A stretch of 64,000 nt of DNA from Lewinellaceae bacterium (GCA_020636375.1 JACJXZ010000017.1:171199-235198); one strand, 5' to 3'; counted from the first letter of the stretch, positions 34,830-43,558 are shown. The notes: generated from the sequence alone by a model not told the origin. Numbers and translations are program-made.

Positions 34830-35606
34830 ATGCCTTCCCCTTTCCCCGGAATGGATCCCTACCTGGAAGGCCACCTCTGGCCGGATGTCCACAACAGCCT
34901 GGCGTACCTGATCAGCGTTCAGCTGACGCCCCGGCTGGGCGAACCTTATGTCGTACACCTCAATAACTATACGGTAGAGGATACTTCCCCGGAGGAAGAC
35001 GTGGGCATTATGTACCCCGATGTGGAAATATTCCGAAAAGCAGACAAACTGAAGGAACCCGCCGAGGCGTATGGCAACCGCGCGACCACTCCGGAAACCA
35101 TGATCCTGCCGGCAATCAAACCCGTCGACGTGCGCATCCCGGTCGTGGAGATCAAGGACCGGAAAAGCAACAAGCTCATTACGGCGATTGAAATCCTGTC
35201 GCCGGTGAATAAGCGCCGGCCAGGCCTGCAACCCTACCGGGAAAAGCGGCTTCGCCTGCACCATGCCGGCGTCCACCTCATTGAGATCGACCTGCTGCGG
35301 CGGGGCGAGCGCCCCCTGGCACACCCCTACCTGCCCAAATCGCACTATCTGATCACGCTTATCCGGGCAGGGCAGGGGCAGACGCAGGTGTGGGCGGTGA
35401 ATGTGAAGGAACCCCTGCCGGTCATCCCCGTACCGCTCAAAGCGCCGGACAAAGATACTTACCTCGACCTGGGCAAAGCCCTGAAAGACCTCTACGAACA
35501 GCGCGCCCTGGATAAGTCGATCGATTACAGCGAAGCGCCGCCACGGCCGGCTTTTTCCGAAGAAGAACTGGAATGGATGAAAGGGCTGGAGGGTATTCCA
35601 GGTTGA
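34830..35606 (+). CDS. DUF4058 family protein
   Basis: 258 residues starting with the family signature PSPFPGMDPYLEGHLWPDVH. The body contains VEIKDRKSNKLITAIEILSP followed by VNKRRPGLQPYREKR, then HHAGVHLIEIDLLRRGERPL. The Glu-Ile-Lys and EILSPxNK elements recall a PD-(D/E)XK nuclease-like core, which is inference. Such proteins are common in cyanobacteria and Saprospiraceae, like Uma2 proteins, and have no established role. It is monocistronic and lies between two inverted-repeat elements. No membrane or signal sequence is seen. Confidence 0.85.
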   Translation: MPSPFPGMDPYLEGHLWPDVHNSLAYLISVQLTPRLGEPYVVHLNNYTVEDTSPEEDVGIMYPDVEIFRKADKLKEPAEAYGNRATTPETMILPAIKPVDVRIPVVEIKDRKSNKLITAIEILSPVNKRRPGLQPYREKRLRLHHAGVHLIEIDLLRRGERPLAHPYLPKSHYLITLIRAGQGQTQVWAVNVKEPLPVIPVPLKAPDKDTYLDLGKALKDLYEQRALDKSIDYSEAPPRPAFSEEELEWMKGLEGIPG

Positions 35607-35707
35607 ATCCGGGCGCGATTCCTTTTTGTACCCCTTGCTCGGGCAAACAAATAACAAATCCTATCCGTTCAATAGACAGCTAAACAGGCGCCAAACCTGA
35701 AAAACAT

Positions 35708-35862
35708 CAGCAATTTCTCATGTAAGGCAATGACGAGGTGACATCTGGCTTTTGAGGAACGAAAAAGGCAGGTGTCATCTCGGAAGTCCCACAAGATGAC
35801 ACCTTTTTTCTCCGTACCTCCGAAAAAAGATGTCACCTTGTGAACCACATGAGAAATTGCTG
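35708..35862. repeat. 155-bp MITE-like element with perfect 9-bp target duplication
   Basis: Terminal inverted repeat of 16 bp, CAGCAATTTCTCATGT (35708-35723) with ACATGAGAAATTGCTG (35847-35862). GAAAAACAT directly abuts both ends (35699-35707 and 35863-35871). Inside, AGGTGACATCT and AGGTGTCATCT have mirror copies AGATGACACCT and AGATGTCACCT, so the element folds as nested stems. Noncoding, between DUF4058 and the MBL-rhodanese gene. Confidence 0.9.
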
Positions 35863-35976
35863 GAAAAACATACCTCTTCCACCTTCTGTGATCCAATTCA
35901 CTGTTTAGCCGCTGAACATCCTGCACCTTTGTACCGACAAGTCAATTACATACAACCATTCAAATAATAACCAAAT

Positions 35977-37407
35977 ATGTTTTTCAAGCACGTTTATGAT
36001 AAGACACTGGCTCAGGCGAGCTACTTCGTAGGCTGCCAGCAGGCAGGCGTTGCCATTGTGATCGATCCTAAGCGCGACGTAGATACCTACCTCAAGATCG
36101 CCGAGGAGCAAAAAATGAAAATAACCCACATTGCCGAGACGCACATCCACGCCGACTTCCTGTCGGGTTCGCGGGAGCTGGCGGCGCTGACGGGCGCTGA
36201 GCTTTACCTGTCGGACGAAGGCGGGCAAGGCTGGGAATACGAGTTCCCGCACGTGGGGCTGAAAGACGGCAGCAAATTCTATGTCGGCAACCTGAAGTTT
36301 GAAGTGATCCATACCCCCGGCCATACGCCGGAAAGCATCAGCTTTCTGCTGACGGATACCCCGGCGACCAAAGAACCGGTGATGTTGTTTACGGGCGACT
36401 TTGTATTCGTCGGGGACATCGGCCGCCCCGACCTGCTGGAAGAGGCTGCCGGCATCAAAGACACCAAAGTGCCCGGCGCGAAGGAAATGTACCGCTCTGT
36501 TGAGCGCTTCCGCGGCCTGCCGGATCACCTCCAGGTATGGCCGGGCCACGGTGCCGGTTCCGCCTGCGGCAAAGCGCTGGGCGCCGTGCCGAGTACGACG
36601 GTAGGCTACGAGAAAATCCGCAACTGGGCTCTGCAGTTTGAGAATGACCAGGATGGCTTCGTCAATTTCCTGCTGGAAGACCAGCCGGAGCCGCCGAAGT
36701 ACTTCGCCATGATGAAAAAGCTCAACAAGGTGGAGCGCCCGCTGCTGACGGAAGTGCCCCGGCCAAAACATCTCTCTAAGGAAGAATTCCGGGCCGCTAT
36801 GGCCAGGGGCGTCAAGGTGGTTGACACCCGCCAGAAGCGGGAGTTTGCCGCCGGCTATATTCCCGGTACGCTAAATATTCAGAACAACAACGCTTTCCCG
36901 ACCTGGATGGGCTGGTTCGTTTCCTACGACGAACCCTTCATCCTGATCGCGCCGGAGGAAGAGATAGAAACCCTCACCCGCATGCTGATGCGCATCGGCC
37001 TGGACAACATCTATGGCTATGTGCCCGATGTCAGCGTCTGGAAAGAGCTGGGCAACAAACTGGAAACCGAAACGATCATCTCCCTGGGCGAACTGAAAGA
37101 CATGCTGAAGAAGGGTAACGTACAGATCGTCGACCTGCGCGGCGCCGCCGAGTACAAGAGCGGCCACCTGAAAGGCGCCGACAATGTCTTCGTCGGCACC
37201 CTGGAGAACAACCTGGATAAGGTCAGCAAAGATAAGGATGTGGTCATCCACTGCAAAACGGGCGACCGCGCTGCCATCGGCTACTCCATCCTGGCCAGGC
37301 ACGGGTTCAAAAACGTGAAGAACTACCTGAATGGATTTGAGGAATGGGTGCAAAACGCCAACCCGATCGTGAAGGAAGAGAAGGAAGAGCCGGCTGAGGT
37401 GAACTAA
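35977..37407 (+). CDS. MBL-fold persulfide dioxygenase-rhodanese fusion
   Basis: 476 residues. The metallo-beta-lactamase domain (about 1-250) has HIHADFLSG (H56, H58, D60), HTPGHTPES and a VWPGHGAGSACGK iron-site His, as in ETHE1-like persulfide dioxygenases. Two rhodanese folds follow: the first (about 265-355) has no Cys at the active-loop position (FILIAPEEE); the second has HCKTGDRA with Cys426. This order is that of CstB/BaCdd-type enzymes that turn glutathione- or CoA-persulfides into sulfite and thiosulfate, so a role in sulfide detoxification is likely. It stands alone with a terminator after it. Cytosolic. Confidence 0.9.
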   Translation: MFFKHVYDKTLAQASYFVGCQQAGVAIVIDPKRDVDTYLKIAEEQKMKITHIAETHIHADFLSGSRELAALTGAELYLSDEGGQGWEYEFPHVGLKDGSKFYVGNLKFEVIHTPGHTPESISFLLTDTPATKEPVMLFTGDFVFVGDIGRPDLLEEAAGIKDTKVPGAKEMYRSVERFRGLPDHLQVWPGHGAGSACGKALGAVPSTTVGYEKIRNWALQFENDQDGFVNFLLEDQPEPPKYFAMMKKLNKVERPLLTEVPRPKHLSKEEFRAAMARGVKVVDTRQKREFAAGYIPGTLNIQNNNAFPTWMGWFVSYDEPFILIAPEEEIETLTRMLMRIGLDNIYGYVPDVSVWKELGNKLETETIISLGELKDMLKKGNVQIVDLRGAAEYKSGHLKGADNVFVGTLENNLDKVSKDKDVVIHCKTGDRAAIGYSILARHGFKNVKNYLNGFEEWVQNANPIVKEEKEEPAEVN

Positions 37408-37440
37408 TTCTCAGCACTGTTTTTTTGGTATGAATGAATA

Positions 37441-37480
37441 GGCGATGCCTTCTCCGAAAGGAGGGGGCATTGCCCTTTTG
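37441..37480 (+). terminator. Hairpin terminator after the MBL-rhodanese gene
   Basis: GGCGATGCCTTCTCC, a GAAA loop, and GGAGGGGGCATTGCC form a long wobble-containing stem followed by CTTTTG, 34 bases after the stop. Confidence 0.6.
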
Positions 37481-37501
37481 AGTACCTGCCTATTATTATA
37501 T

Positions 37502-37696
37502 AGCCAGACAGTATTAAATTACTAATAAAATCGGAGTGTTCGCGAGCGTCTCCGACGCGATGCGGCATAATTTTCCAGTCTCCGACTGGCGTGAACAAGC
37601 TATCTTGGCAACATCCGCAAGTCGGAGACTTGCCCGTTACACCGCATCGAGGCACAGCCTCTCGCGAACGAAACGTAATTTAATTGTGTCCAGCCA
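37502..37696. repeat. Inverted-repeat element with GTCTCCGAC-type internal repeats
   Basis: GACAGTATTAAATTA (from 37507) is mirrored by TAATTTAATTGTGTCC (ends 37691), each flanked by AGCCA, a possible 5-bp target duplication. Inside, GTTCGCGAGcGTCTCCGAC is mirrored by an arm with CTCGCGAAC and GTCGGAGAC, giving a folded element with no coding potential. Confidence 0.6.
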
Positions 37697-37716
37697 CTTA
37701 CAACCAGCCTTTTTGT

Positions 37717-37746
37717 AAAATGCTTTCCTGAAACAGCATTTTTTGT
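37717..37746 (+). terminator. Hairpin with T-run, shared with the block at 41117
   Basis: AAAATGCTTTC pairs with GAAACAGCATTTT and is followed by TTGTTATTTTT. The same arrangement occurs at 41117-41154, where it precedes an ATPase remnant. Confidence 0.45.
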
Positions 37747-37983
37747 TATTTTTCCTTGACCCATTCAGCAAAATTGCATCTCCCCCTGAAAAACCCTATA
37801 TTTATACCATCGCGTTTTAGAGTAAGGACCAACCTTATTTAAATCCATTACGTCAGCAGACAGGCTTATTGCTCTTTCCATAGGGCTGCTTCACGCTATA
37901 CCTGTATCGCAGTAAGCGTTAAGCCTGCGGTTGCGCGCCAACATGGCCTGGCCGACGTATTTTCTTACTTTAAAACCCTTACT

Positions 37984-38796
37984 ATGAAAAATCCACAACT
38001 CACTCCCGAAGACGAGCAGCGCGTAGAAAACGAACTCAAAGCGCTCAACCTGGAGCTCAACCATGGCGCCACCCACTTTTTCGCCAGCGATGACGCGCCG
38101 CCGGAACTCGTAAGCCAGTTCCTGGATAACGTCGCTCAATTCGAAGAGGCCCACGCCAAAGGCGAGCGCGTGCCTGTTCGCCAATTCGCACAGATCGGCC
38201 CCCTCCCTGCCGCCGAAGAACTCGATGAAGCGGAATTGGAACCCCGCATCAAAGCCCTGTTGGGGCAGCTCGAAGCCAAAGGCATTTCGATCGACCGCCC
38301 GGAGCACCTCAGCGCCCGGGGCTACTACCACTTTCTAACCGAAGAGTTCCTGAAAGAAGAGGTTACCAACTGCGCCGTGCCGGGCATGATCCACGGCTTC
38401 CTGTACAGTGAGCTTCGGCACGACGGCCCGGAGTTCATCCGCGATCGCGTGGAGGAAACGCTGCTCGACCTGCTGAACCTCGGCGGAGAATTCGAGGGCC
38501 GGTGGCTCAGCGAGCACTGCCGCAACCAGACGGAAGCCATCACCAAAGCCCAGGCGCTGGAAAGCATCCACCTCTTCCGCTCCAGATACGCGTCGATCAC
38601 GCCCATCGCCTTCCAGCCGCAGGAGGCCCGGCGGACGCACGATGCCATGTACCTGTTTTTCGGCATCGCCTGGGAGGGGTGCCCGCCAAACGGCGGCGAG
38701 CCCGAGCGCCATGAAGGCATAGGCGTCAGCCAGGTGGACTGGGAGGATGGAGAATGGAGAGTGCAGGGGTTGATGATGCCGGGGTTTGAGTTTTAA
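37984..38796 (+). CDS. Conserved hypothetical protein
   Basis: 270 residues, soluble, no signal peptide. The N-terminal part (LTPEDEQRVENELKALNLEL, THFFASDDAPPELVSQFLDN) and the acidic middle (ELDEAELEPRIKALLGQLEA, YYHFLTEEFLKEEVTNCAVP) are helical. The C-terminal 90 residues form a likely SnoaL/NTF2-like cone (SRYASITPIAFQPQEARRTH, YLFFGIAWEGCPPNGGEPER, VSQVDWEDGEWRVQGLMMPG). No assigned function. The last 48 residues and the upstream terminator/promoter block are duplicated at 41117-42103, where the gene body is lost. Confidence 0.75.
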   Translation: MKNPQLTPEDEQRVENELKALNLELNHGATHFFASDDAPPELVSQFLDNVAQFEEAHAKGERVPVRQFAQIGPLPAAEELDEAELEPRIKALLGQLEAKGISIDRPEHLSARGYYHFLTEEFLKEEVTNCAVPGMIHGFLYSELRHDGPEFIRDRVEETLLDLLNLGGEFEGRWLSEHCRNQTEAITKAQALESIHLFRSRYASITPIAFQPQEARRTHDAMYLFFGIAWEGCPPNGGEPERHEGIGVSQVDWEDGEWRVQGLMMPGFEF

Positions 38797-39206
38797 TGCC
38801 TGGTTGTCGGGGTGCCATTTTCTCCGGCTGCTGAAGCTATCTATAGAAGCCGAAGCTTTATGCGAAGGCTTCAGCGAAAGTATGCCCATTGCGCTCCGAC
38901 TTTATTTGGTGGAGAGAACAATTCGCCGTAAGAACACAGAAGGCTCTTTTGAAGGAACCCGCCGCCCTACAACCCGGCTTGCTCCCACCGTTTGATCAAT
39001 GCCCCCCGCCGGGCATACTGGTGCCAGAGTTCCTCCATTTTAGGGCAAGCCCTTAGCCTGGAAAGCGGCTTCTTTTCCCTAAAAGGCGGCCGATGGTTTT
39101 GAATTTGTAGCATTGGAATTCGCCCACGGTGAAAGGTTTGATCGTTTTGCGATGATAATACGGCTAAATGAAATAATGGGCCGCGCCTTGCCCGCCCCAA
39201 GCTTCT
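38797..39206. other. Intergenic stretch without a convincing gene
   Basis: A minus-strand frame (38967-39200) exists but shows no family-like pattern. Short palindromes such as GAAGCCGAAGCTTT-type sequence occur near 38846. Nothing further can be supported. Confidence 0.4.
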
Positions 39207-40223
39207 CTACTTCATATATCTGGGCAACGCTCCTTCTGTACGCGCATGCTTCAGCAGCTCCAAAAGGTTCTCCCTGGGTTGAATGCCATTTTCTATGGCG
39301 GTTTCCAATTCTCTCACGATAAGATCTTTTTCCATGTATTCAAACAATGTTCTGATCAGTACATAAAGTTTGACCTCTTCGCTATGCTCATAGTGATGGC
39401 CCTTGAAGAACTGTATGGCCTCTTCGCGCTCATCCAGGTGGATATGCAACCTGAAAATCAATTCGGCCAGGTTATTGTTTTGTTGTTGTTTGTAAAACGA
39501 ATCGCTTGAGAAAGAGAAAACTTCTTTTTTTCGTTTTTCCGGATCGAACCCGTTGTCCTTCAGCAGTTGTTTGGACTTGTCGATCGCGGCGTATTTCAGG
39601 TCAGGCGTGCTCAGCTTTTCAACCAGCACCATCATTAAATCGGAATATAGTGTATTCCGGTCGAGGTAATTGTCCATGATAAGGCTGATCCCTTTGTCCA
39701 CAAGCCCTGTTTTGCCCATTGCCTCTTCTCTTATATCCAATACGGCCTTGTAAAAATCGGTTTGCTCGATACCAATCGACTGAAAAGGATCATACGCCGA
39801 GAAATACTGATAGCCACAAGCCTCACACATCAATTCATAAAGGTCTGACAAAAGGCCGGCTTGCATTTCAACGTCCTTATCCGCTCGTTTCAGGTTGATC
39901 AGCTCTTTGTACCATTTCATAACCTTAAACCGCCACTTGGGCCGCTCCCGCTTGGGAATAACCTGATTCGGCACCAGATAGTACTGTTCGCGGGCATCGG
40001 TGAGAAAATTCTCGATATCCAGCTCTATCTCATCGAGGCTGAGGGCTATGTTCTTATTTTTTGCAGTTTTACTCAAACTCCCATCCGGATTATCTACCAT
40101 GGTATCGATACCGGCATCCATCCGCTTTTCTTTCGGAATAAGCTTGTAAAATTCTGCGGCCAACTTAACAACCTGTTCTTTTTTGAGCTTTGATAACTTC
40201 GTACGCAATTCGCCGACTTTCAT
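39207..40223 (-). CDS. Hypothetical protein, helical and charged
   Basis: 338 residues, lysine-rich, without signal or membrane segments. It opens with a coiled-coil-like stretch (RTKLSKLKKEQVVKLAAEFY) and continues with helix-rich sequence (KYAAIDKSKQLLKDNGFDPE, ELIFRLHIHLDEREEAIQFF), ending with a repeat-like region (YVLIRTLFEYMEKDLIVREL). Codon use and AT content differ from the surrounding GC-rich genes, suggesting recent acquisition. No homologue family can be named from sequence. It is transcribed toward the gap at 39 kb and away from dps. Confidence 0.7.
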   Translation of the reverse strand: MKVGELRTKLSKLKKEQVVKLAAEFYKLIPKEKRMDAGIDTMVDNPDGSLSKTAKNKNIALSLDEIELDIENFLTDAREQYYLVPNQVIPKRERPKWRFKVMKWYKELINLKRADKDVEMQAGLLSDLYELMCEACGYQYFSAYDPFQSIGIEQTDFYKAVLDIREEAMGKTGLVDKGISLIMDNYLDRNTLYSDLMMVLVEKLSTPDLKYAAIDKSKQLLKDNGFDPEKRKKEVFSFSSDSFYKQQQNNNLAELIFRLHIHLDEREEAIQFFKGHHYEHSEEVKLYVLIRTLFEYMEKDLIVRELETAIENGIQPRENLLELLKHARTEGALPRYMK

Positions 40224-40309
40224 TTTGATCCTTTTTCGTTTAGGACAAAATACGCTTTTTTCCTATTCTTGCAATCCGGGCGGCGAATTTCCCTCGCTGC
40301 CCGAATCAT

Positions 40310-40616
40310 TTACCGTACCACCAAATCGAACTCCGCCTGCACGTCCGTCTCTCCGGTGATACACGGGGCATCCGCGCCCTTTGTCCGGCTTCTCCAGGTA
40401 TTTGATAGCCTTGTCAAACTTCACGGTGTTCCTATCTCGCCAGCCTATGCTCCCAAAGTGATCGGCTTCACTGAACTCCCGGCCTGATTCAACTATTTTG
40501 CAGGTAGTTAAGTAACCAAAAAACATTAGTACAATGGTAAATACATTAAGCCGTATCGGCCTGGACCAGGCGCAGTCAAAAATATTGTCGGAAAAGCTCA
40601 ATTTGCTGCTGGCCAA
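40310..40616 (-). pseudogene. Possible small frameshifted gene overlapping the start of dps
   Basis: On the minus strand the frame that begins at 40616 includes FGSIGWRDRNTVKFDKAIKY and then LEKPDKG; removing one G from the GGG at 40377-40379 continues it as ADAPCITGETDVQAEFDLVVR to a stop at 40310. The joined sequence reads like a short protein, but its 5' part overlaps dps on the other strand. Its family is not recognised and it may be chance. Confidence 0.3.
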
Positions 40617-41010
40617 TTACCAACTGTTCTACATGAACGCACGGGGTTTCCACTGGAACATCAAAGGCAATAAGTTCTTCGAGTTGCACGCCAAATTTGA
40701 AGAGCTGTACAACGACTCGCTCATTAAAATTGACGAAATTGCCGAACGCATTCTCACCCTGGGCTTCACGCCGCTGCACACCTACACCGACTATTCTGCA
40801 GTTTCGGGCATCAGGGAAGCCAAGGATGTTTCCGATGGCGTGGCAGCGGTGAAGGAGATCCTGAAAGGCTACGAAGTGCTGCTCCCCCTTGAGCGCGAAC
40901 TGCTGGAACTGTCCGGGGAATCCGGCGACGAAGGCACCAATGCACTCATGAGCGACTACATACGCGAGCAGGAAAAACTGGTGTGGATGTATTCGGCTTA
41001 TTTGGGGTAG
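40534..41010 (+). CDS. dps: Dps family DNA-binding ferritin-like protein
   Basis: 158 residues. The ferroxidase-site pattern is present: LLANYQLFYMNARGFHWNIKG with the His of the FHWN motif, then FFELHAKFEELYNDSLIKID and EIAERILTLG with Asp/Glu ligands. Dps dodecamers store iron, using peroxide to oxidise Fe(II), and shield DNA in stress. Length is typical. The gene is monocistronic with a strong hairpin terminator about 110 bases after the stop. Confidence 0.95.
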   Translation: MVNTLSRIGLDQAQSKILSEKLNLLLANYQLFYMNARGFHWNIKGNKFFELHAKFEELYNDSLIKIDEIAERILTLGFTPLHTYTDYSAVSGIREAKDVSDGVAAVKEILKGYEVLLPLERELLELSGESGDEGTNALMSDYIREQEKLVWMYSAYLG

Positions 41011-41116
41011 GGCGAGCCGTCCGGGATAGGCGTATCAAAACCGATTTCATGAACTCCGCCTTTCCCTTGCGCTGCCATTCACAGAGATTTTTGGATGGCG
41101 AGCTAAGGTTTCGCCT

Positions 41117-41143
41117 AAAATGCTGTCTTAAGGCAGCATTTTT
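41117..41143. terminator. Bidirectional hairpin terminator after dps
   Basis: AAAATGCTGTCTT pairs with AAGGCAGCATTTT, a 12-bp stem with T-run on either side. Part of the duplicated block (compare 37717-37746). Confidence 0.6.
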
Positions 41144-41146
41144 TGT

Positions 41147-41154
41147 TATTTTTG
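41147..41154 (+). promoter_or_regulatory. Bacteroidota -7 box before the ATPase remnant
   Basis: TATTTTTG, 19 bases before the ATG at 41173. Confidence 0.45.
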
Positions 41155-41172
41155 CTGTGTTAAAACAGCAAA

Positions 41173-41352
41173 ATGGAGAAGCTGAAGGAAAAATCCAATC
41201 GGTTGATAGAGAATGTCACGCTGGAATTTCAAAGAGACATTTTACATTCCATCAAGTGGAAGTGACGGCTGATCTCTCTCATCGGTGCCAGAGGCGTAGG
41301 CAAAACGCCCCTTTTGCTTCAACAGATGAAGTGGGCCACCTGTAAAGCAGAT
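41173..41352 (+). pseudogene. AAA ATPase, 5' remnant
   Basis: The ATG begins MEKLKEKSNRLIENVTLEFQ and continues RDILHSIKWK, is broken by an in-frame TGA, and resumes with RLISLIGARGVGKTPLLLQQ, the N-terminus and Walker A motif of AAA_14/DUF4143-type ATPases common in Bacteroidota. Only about 60 codons remain; the Walker B and later parts are gone. The promoter and hairpin in front are preserved. Confidence 0.7.
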
Positions 41353-42099
41353 TGCATCTGTCCAAAATAAACCATATATTTACAGTTCTGCGCTTAAGAG
41401 TAACCAACCTAAATCAAATCAGCTCCGCAAGAGATGTTTCGCGAGTATCTGCCTAACGTTGGGCAGAATGAGGCGGGATTGTGTACGCCTGCCCTGGCAC
41501 GGACACATGGGGAATCCTCATATGTACAGTGTGCAAGGCTATCCGGCGTTTGGCAGGGCAAGTGCCGAAGCCCGAACGCTGGACAGCCAGGAGAGGTGTC
41601 TTCCATCGTACATAGTGCTACGCCACCGCTGGCCCCGTACGTCGTACAACTCCGGCAACCATTGTCCAACGCTGGACGGATAGCCTGTCTTTGTGGCAAG
41701 GCTGAAGGGAATCTGTAAAGACTGTACCGGGATCAGCACCATGTTGTCAATATTTTTCTAACATTAAAACCCTGGACTTTGGACGTACAGCCATTTTAAG
41801 TCAGAGTGCGACCGTCTGGTCAGCCGGTTAAAAAGTCGGAAAGCCTGCCCCGATCTTTTGTGGGGTCGGAATGGGGCGCAAAATGGGCGCAAAACGCCTG
41901 CTTTTCCGCCTTCCGCCTTCCGATTTCCGCCTTCAACCCCGGACTGCCCAAAGTCTAGTTACTTGTTTTTCGGCATCGCCTGGGAGGGCCGCCCGCTGCA
42001 GGGCGGCGAGCCCGAACGCTACGAAGGTATGGGCATCAGCCAGGTGGATTGGGAAGACGGGTGGCGGGTGCAGGGGCTGTTGATACCGGGGTTTGAGTT
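41353..42099 (+). other. Decayed duplication block with inverted-repeat insert
   Basis: From 41353 the sequence parallels that before the hypothetical gene at 37984 (TTGCATCT, then CATATATTTA and GAGTAACCAACC). At about 41440-41690 it is replaced by repeat sequence with four diverged copies of a GTTGGACAG-like end (for example GGCTATCCG near 41549 and CGGATAGCC ending 41692), related to the element at 7364. The 3' part is the gene remnant described separately. Confidence 0.6.
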
Positions 42100-42103
42100 C
42101 TAG
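41958..42103 (+). pseudogene. 3' remnant of a second copy of the 37984 gene
   Basis: The frame reads LFFGIAWEGRPLQGGEPERY, then EGMGISQVDWED and WRVQGLLIPGFEF, matching the last 48 residues of the protein ending at 38796 with few changes and the same stop. The rest of this copy is missing. Confidence 0.85.
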
Positions 42104-42468
42104 TGCTTCTTCGCCAATTCCTGAAACGTATCCCCTTTATCCTCCTGCGGCTGGTGCTTGCAGGGGAAGTCCTTTTCGATCAGGATGTCCAGCACGTCGC
42201 CATTGTCCAGCCGGTGTTGCAGTTCGATGCCCACCTCTTCGGTTTCTATCCAGTGCCGGGCGGCGGCGGCGGGCAGGGCGATGCGCAGCAGCCCCTCCAG
42301 GAAAGAAGGCGCGGCAACCTCTGCCGGGGCGATGGCCAGCTCAAAGGCCAGGCTCTGGCCAGGGGCGACGTGGATGGTTTCCCGGACGCTCTGCCGGCTG
42401 GAGAGTTCTTCGACGTCTGATTTGCGAAGGCGGAAGCGCAGGTGGTTGGCCGTGCAACGGACTTTCAT
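42100..42468 (-). CDS. Small DUF7009-like protein
   Basis: 122 residues from the ATG of MKVRCTANHLRFRLRKSDVE (an upstream ATG adds eight). The family-like points are the opening KVRCTANHLRFRL, SLAFELAIAP, a central VEIGIELQHRL-like strand and the C-terminal LIEKDFPCKHQPQEDKGD. I recognise the KDFPCKH end and overall layout as those of the DUF7009 proteins, which have no known function. It overlaps the duplicated-gene remnant at its 3' end on the opposite strand. No membrane or signal sequence is seen. Confidence 0.65.
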   Translation of the reverse strand: MKVRCTANHLRFRLRKSDVEELSSRQSVRETIHVAPGQSLAFELAIAPAEVAAPSFLEGLLRIALPAAAARHWIETEEVGIELQHRLDNGDVLDILIEKDFPCKHQPQEDKGDTFQELAKKH

Positions 42469-42607
42469 ATAGCGTCTTTTTTTATTCAGCAATTTTACTC
42501 CAATTATAACAACTATCCCTGCCCAACGATCAAATTATAAACTGCTTCATTGAAAAAACCGCAATATTACCTACATTTAGGAGATTAATAACGAATGCCC
42601 ATTTACA

Positions 42608-43558
42608 ATGAGGTTTCTATCCCTCTTCATTTTCCTGTTATTCTGCGCTTACGCGCTGGTCGCCCGCTGGTATTTCGTCTGCCAAATCCGGGGGCTCTGC
42701 GGCGAAGAACAGCAGGTGGAGGACATCCGGCTGAAAACCCTGAAACTGACCGAAGGCGATTCCGTCATCCTGCAGGGATATGACCAGTTCGCCTTCGACT
42801 CGGCCAGTTTTCAGCCCCGGCTCAACCGCAACAACGAAGCCTTCCTGGACACCCTTGCGGCCATCCTCCGGGCCAACCCGGGCCGCAACATGACCATCAC
42901 TGCCTTTTACCGCGACAGCGAGCGGGACATCAAGCCGGGTTTCTTTGAAAATATCGGCCTGGCGCGCGCCGACCAGATACGGAAACTGCTGATGAAAAGA
43001 GGCGTCGATCAGGCCCGCATCTCTCTGGACCACGGGCTGAGCGAAGATGCCGGGCTGAAAGAACCCCTGCTCTTCAGTTTGTACGACCCCAACAATATCC
43101 CCCGGGACTTTGAAAAGGTCGTTTTCACCTTCAAAAACATGACCTTTTCCGACGCCAACTTCGAGTACAACTCCGACGTGTTCAAACCCGGCGAACCCTT
43201 CAAGCTGTATGCCGATTCCGTCAAAACGTACTTCGACCTCAACCCCGAAGGCATCCTGCGCATCGTCGGCCATACGGACAGCATCGCCTCTGCCGATTAC
43301 AACCTCGACCTGGGCATGCGCCGGGCCCAAAGCGCCCGCGATTATTTCCGGGGCCTGGGTATAGAAGCCAAGATCGTCGTGGAATCACAGGGCGAAGAGC
43401 GGCCGGTAGCCCCCAATTCCAACCCGGATGGTTCCGACAACCCGGAGGGGCGGCAGAAGAACCGCCGCGTAAACTTCATCCTCAATACGGCTGAAGAATA
43501 TCAGAATGCCCTGGAAGAAAACAAAAAAATCCTGGAGGACGCCGCCGACCTGAACTGA
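42608..43558 (+). CDS. OmpA family protein with two OmpA-like domains
   Basis: 316 residues. An N-terminal hydrophobic segment (FLSLFIFLLFCAYALVARW) serves as an anchor or uncleaved signal. A first peptidoglycan-binding-like domain lies at about 55-150 (FDSASFQPRLNRNNEAFLDT, RADQIRKLLMKRGVDQARIS), the second at about 190-315 with the classical GHTDSIASADYNLDLGMRRA, ESQGEERPVAPNSNPDGSDN and GRQKNRRVNF. It probably ties the inner membrane or periplasm to peptidoglycan. The next gene, a coiled-coil HhH protein, starts 50 bases on and is likely co-transcribed. Confidence 0.9.
   Translation: MRFLSLFIFLLFCAYALVARWYFVCQIRGLCGEEQQVEDIRLKTLKLTEGDSVILQGYDQFAFDSASFQPRLNRNNEAFLDTLAAILRANPGRNMTITAFYRDSERDIKPGFFENIGLARADQIRKLLMKRGVDQARISLDHGLSEDAGLKEPLLFSLYDPNNIPRDFEKVVFTFKNMTFSDANFEYNSDVFKPGEPFKLYADSVKTYFDLNPEGILRIVGHTDSIASADYNLDLGMRRAQSARDYFRGLGIEAKIVVESQGEERPVAPNSNPDGSDNPEGRQKNRRVNFILNTAEEYQNALEENKKILEDAADLN

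Noticed and set aside
38967..39200. 77-codon minus-strand frame ending RRGALIKRWEQAGL
   Set aside because: No family resemblance, no promoter or RBS-like context, and it lies in a low-constraint gap; cannot be supported as a gene.
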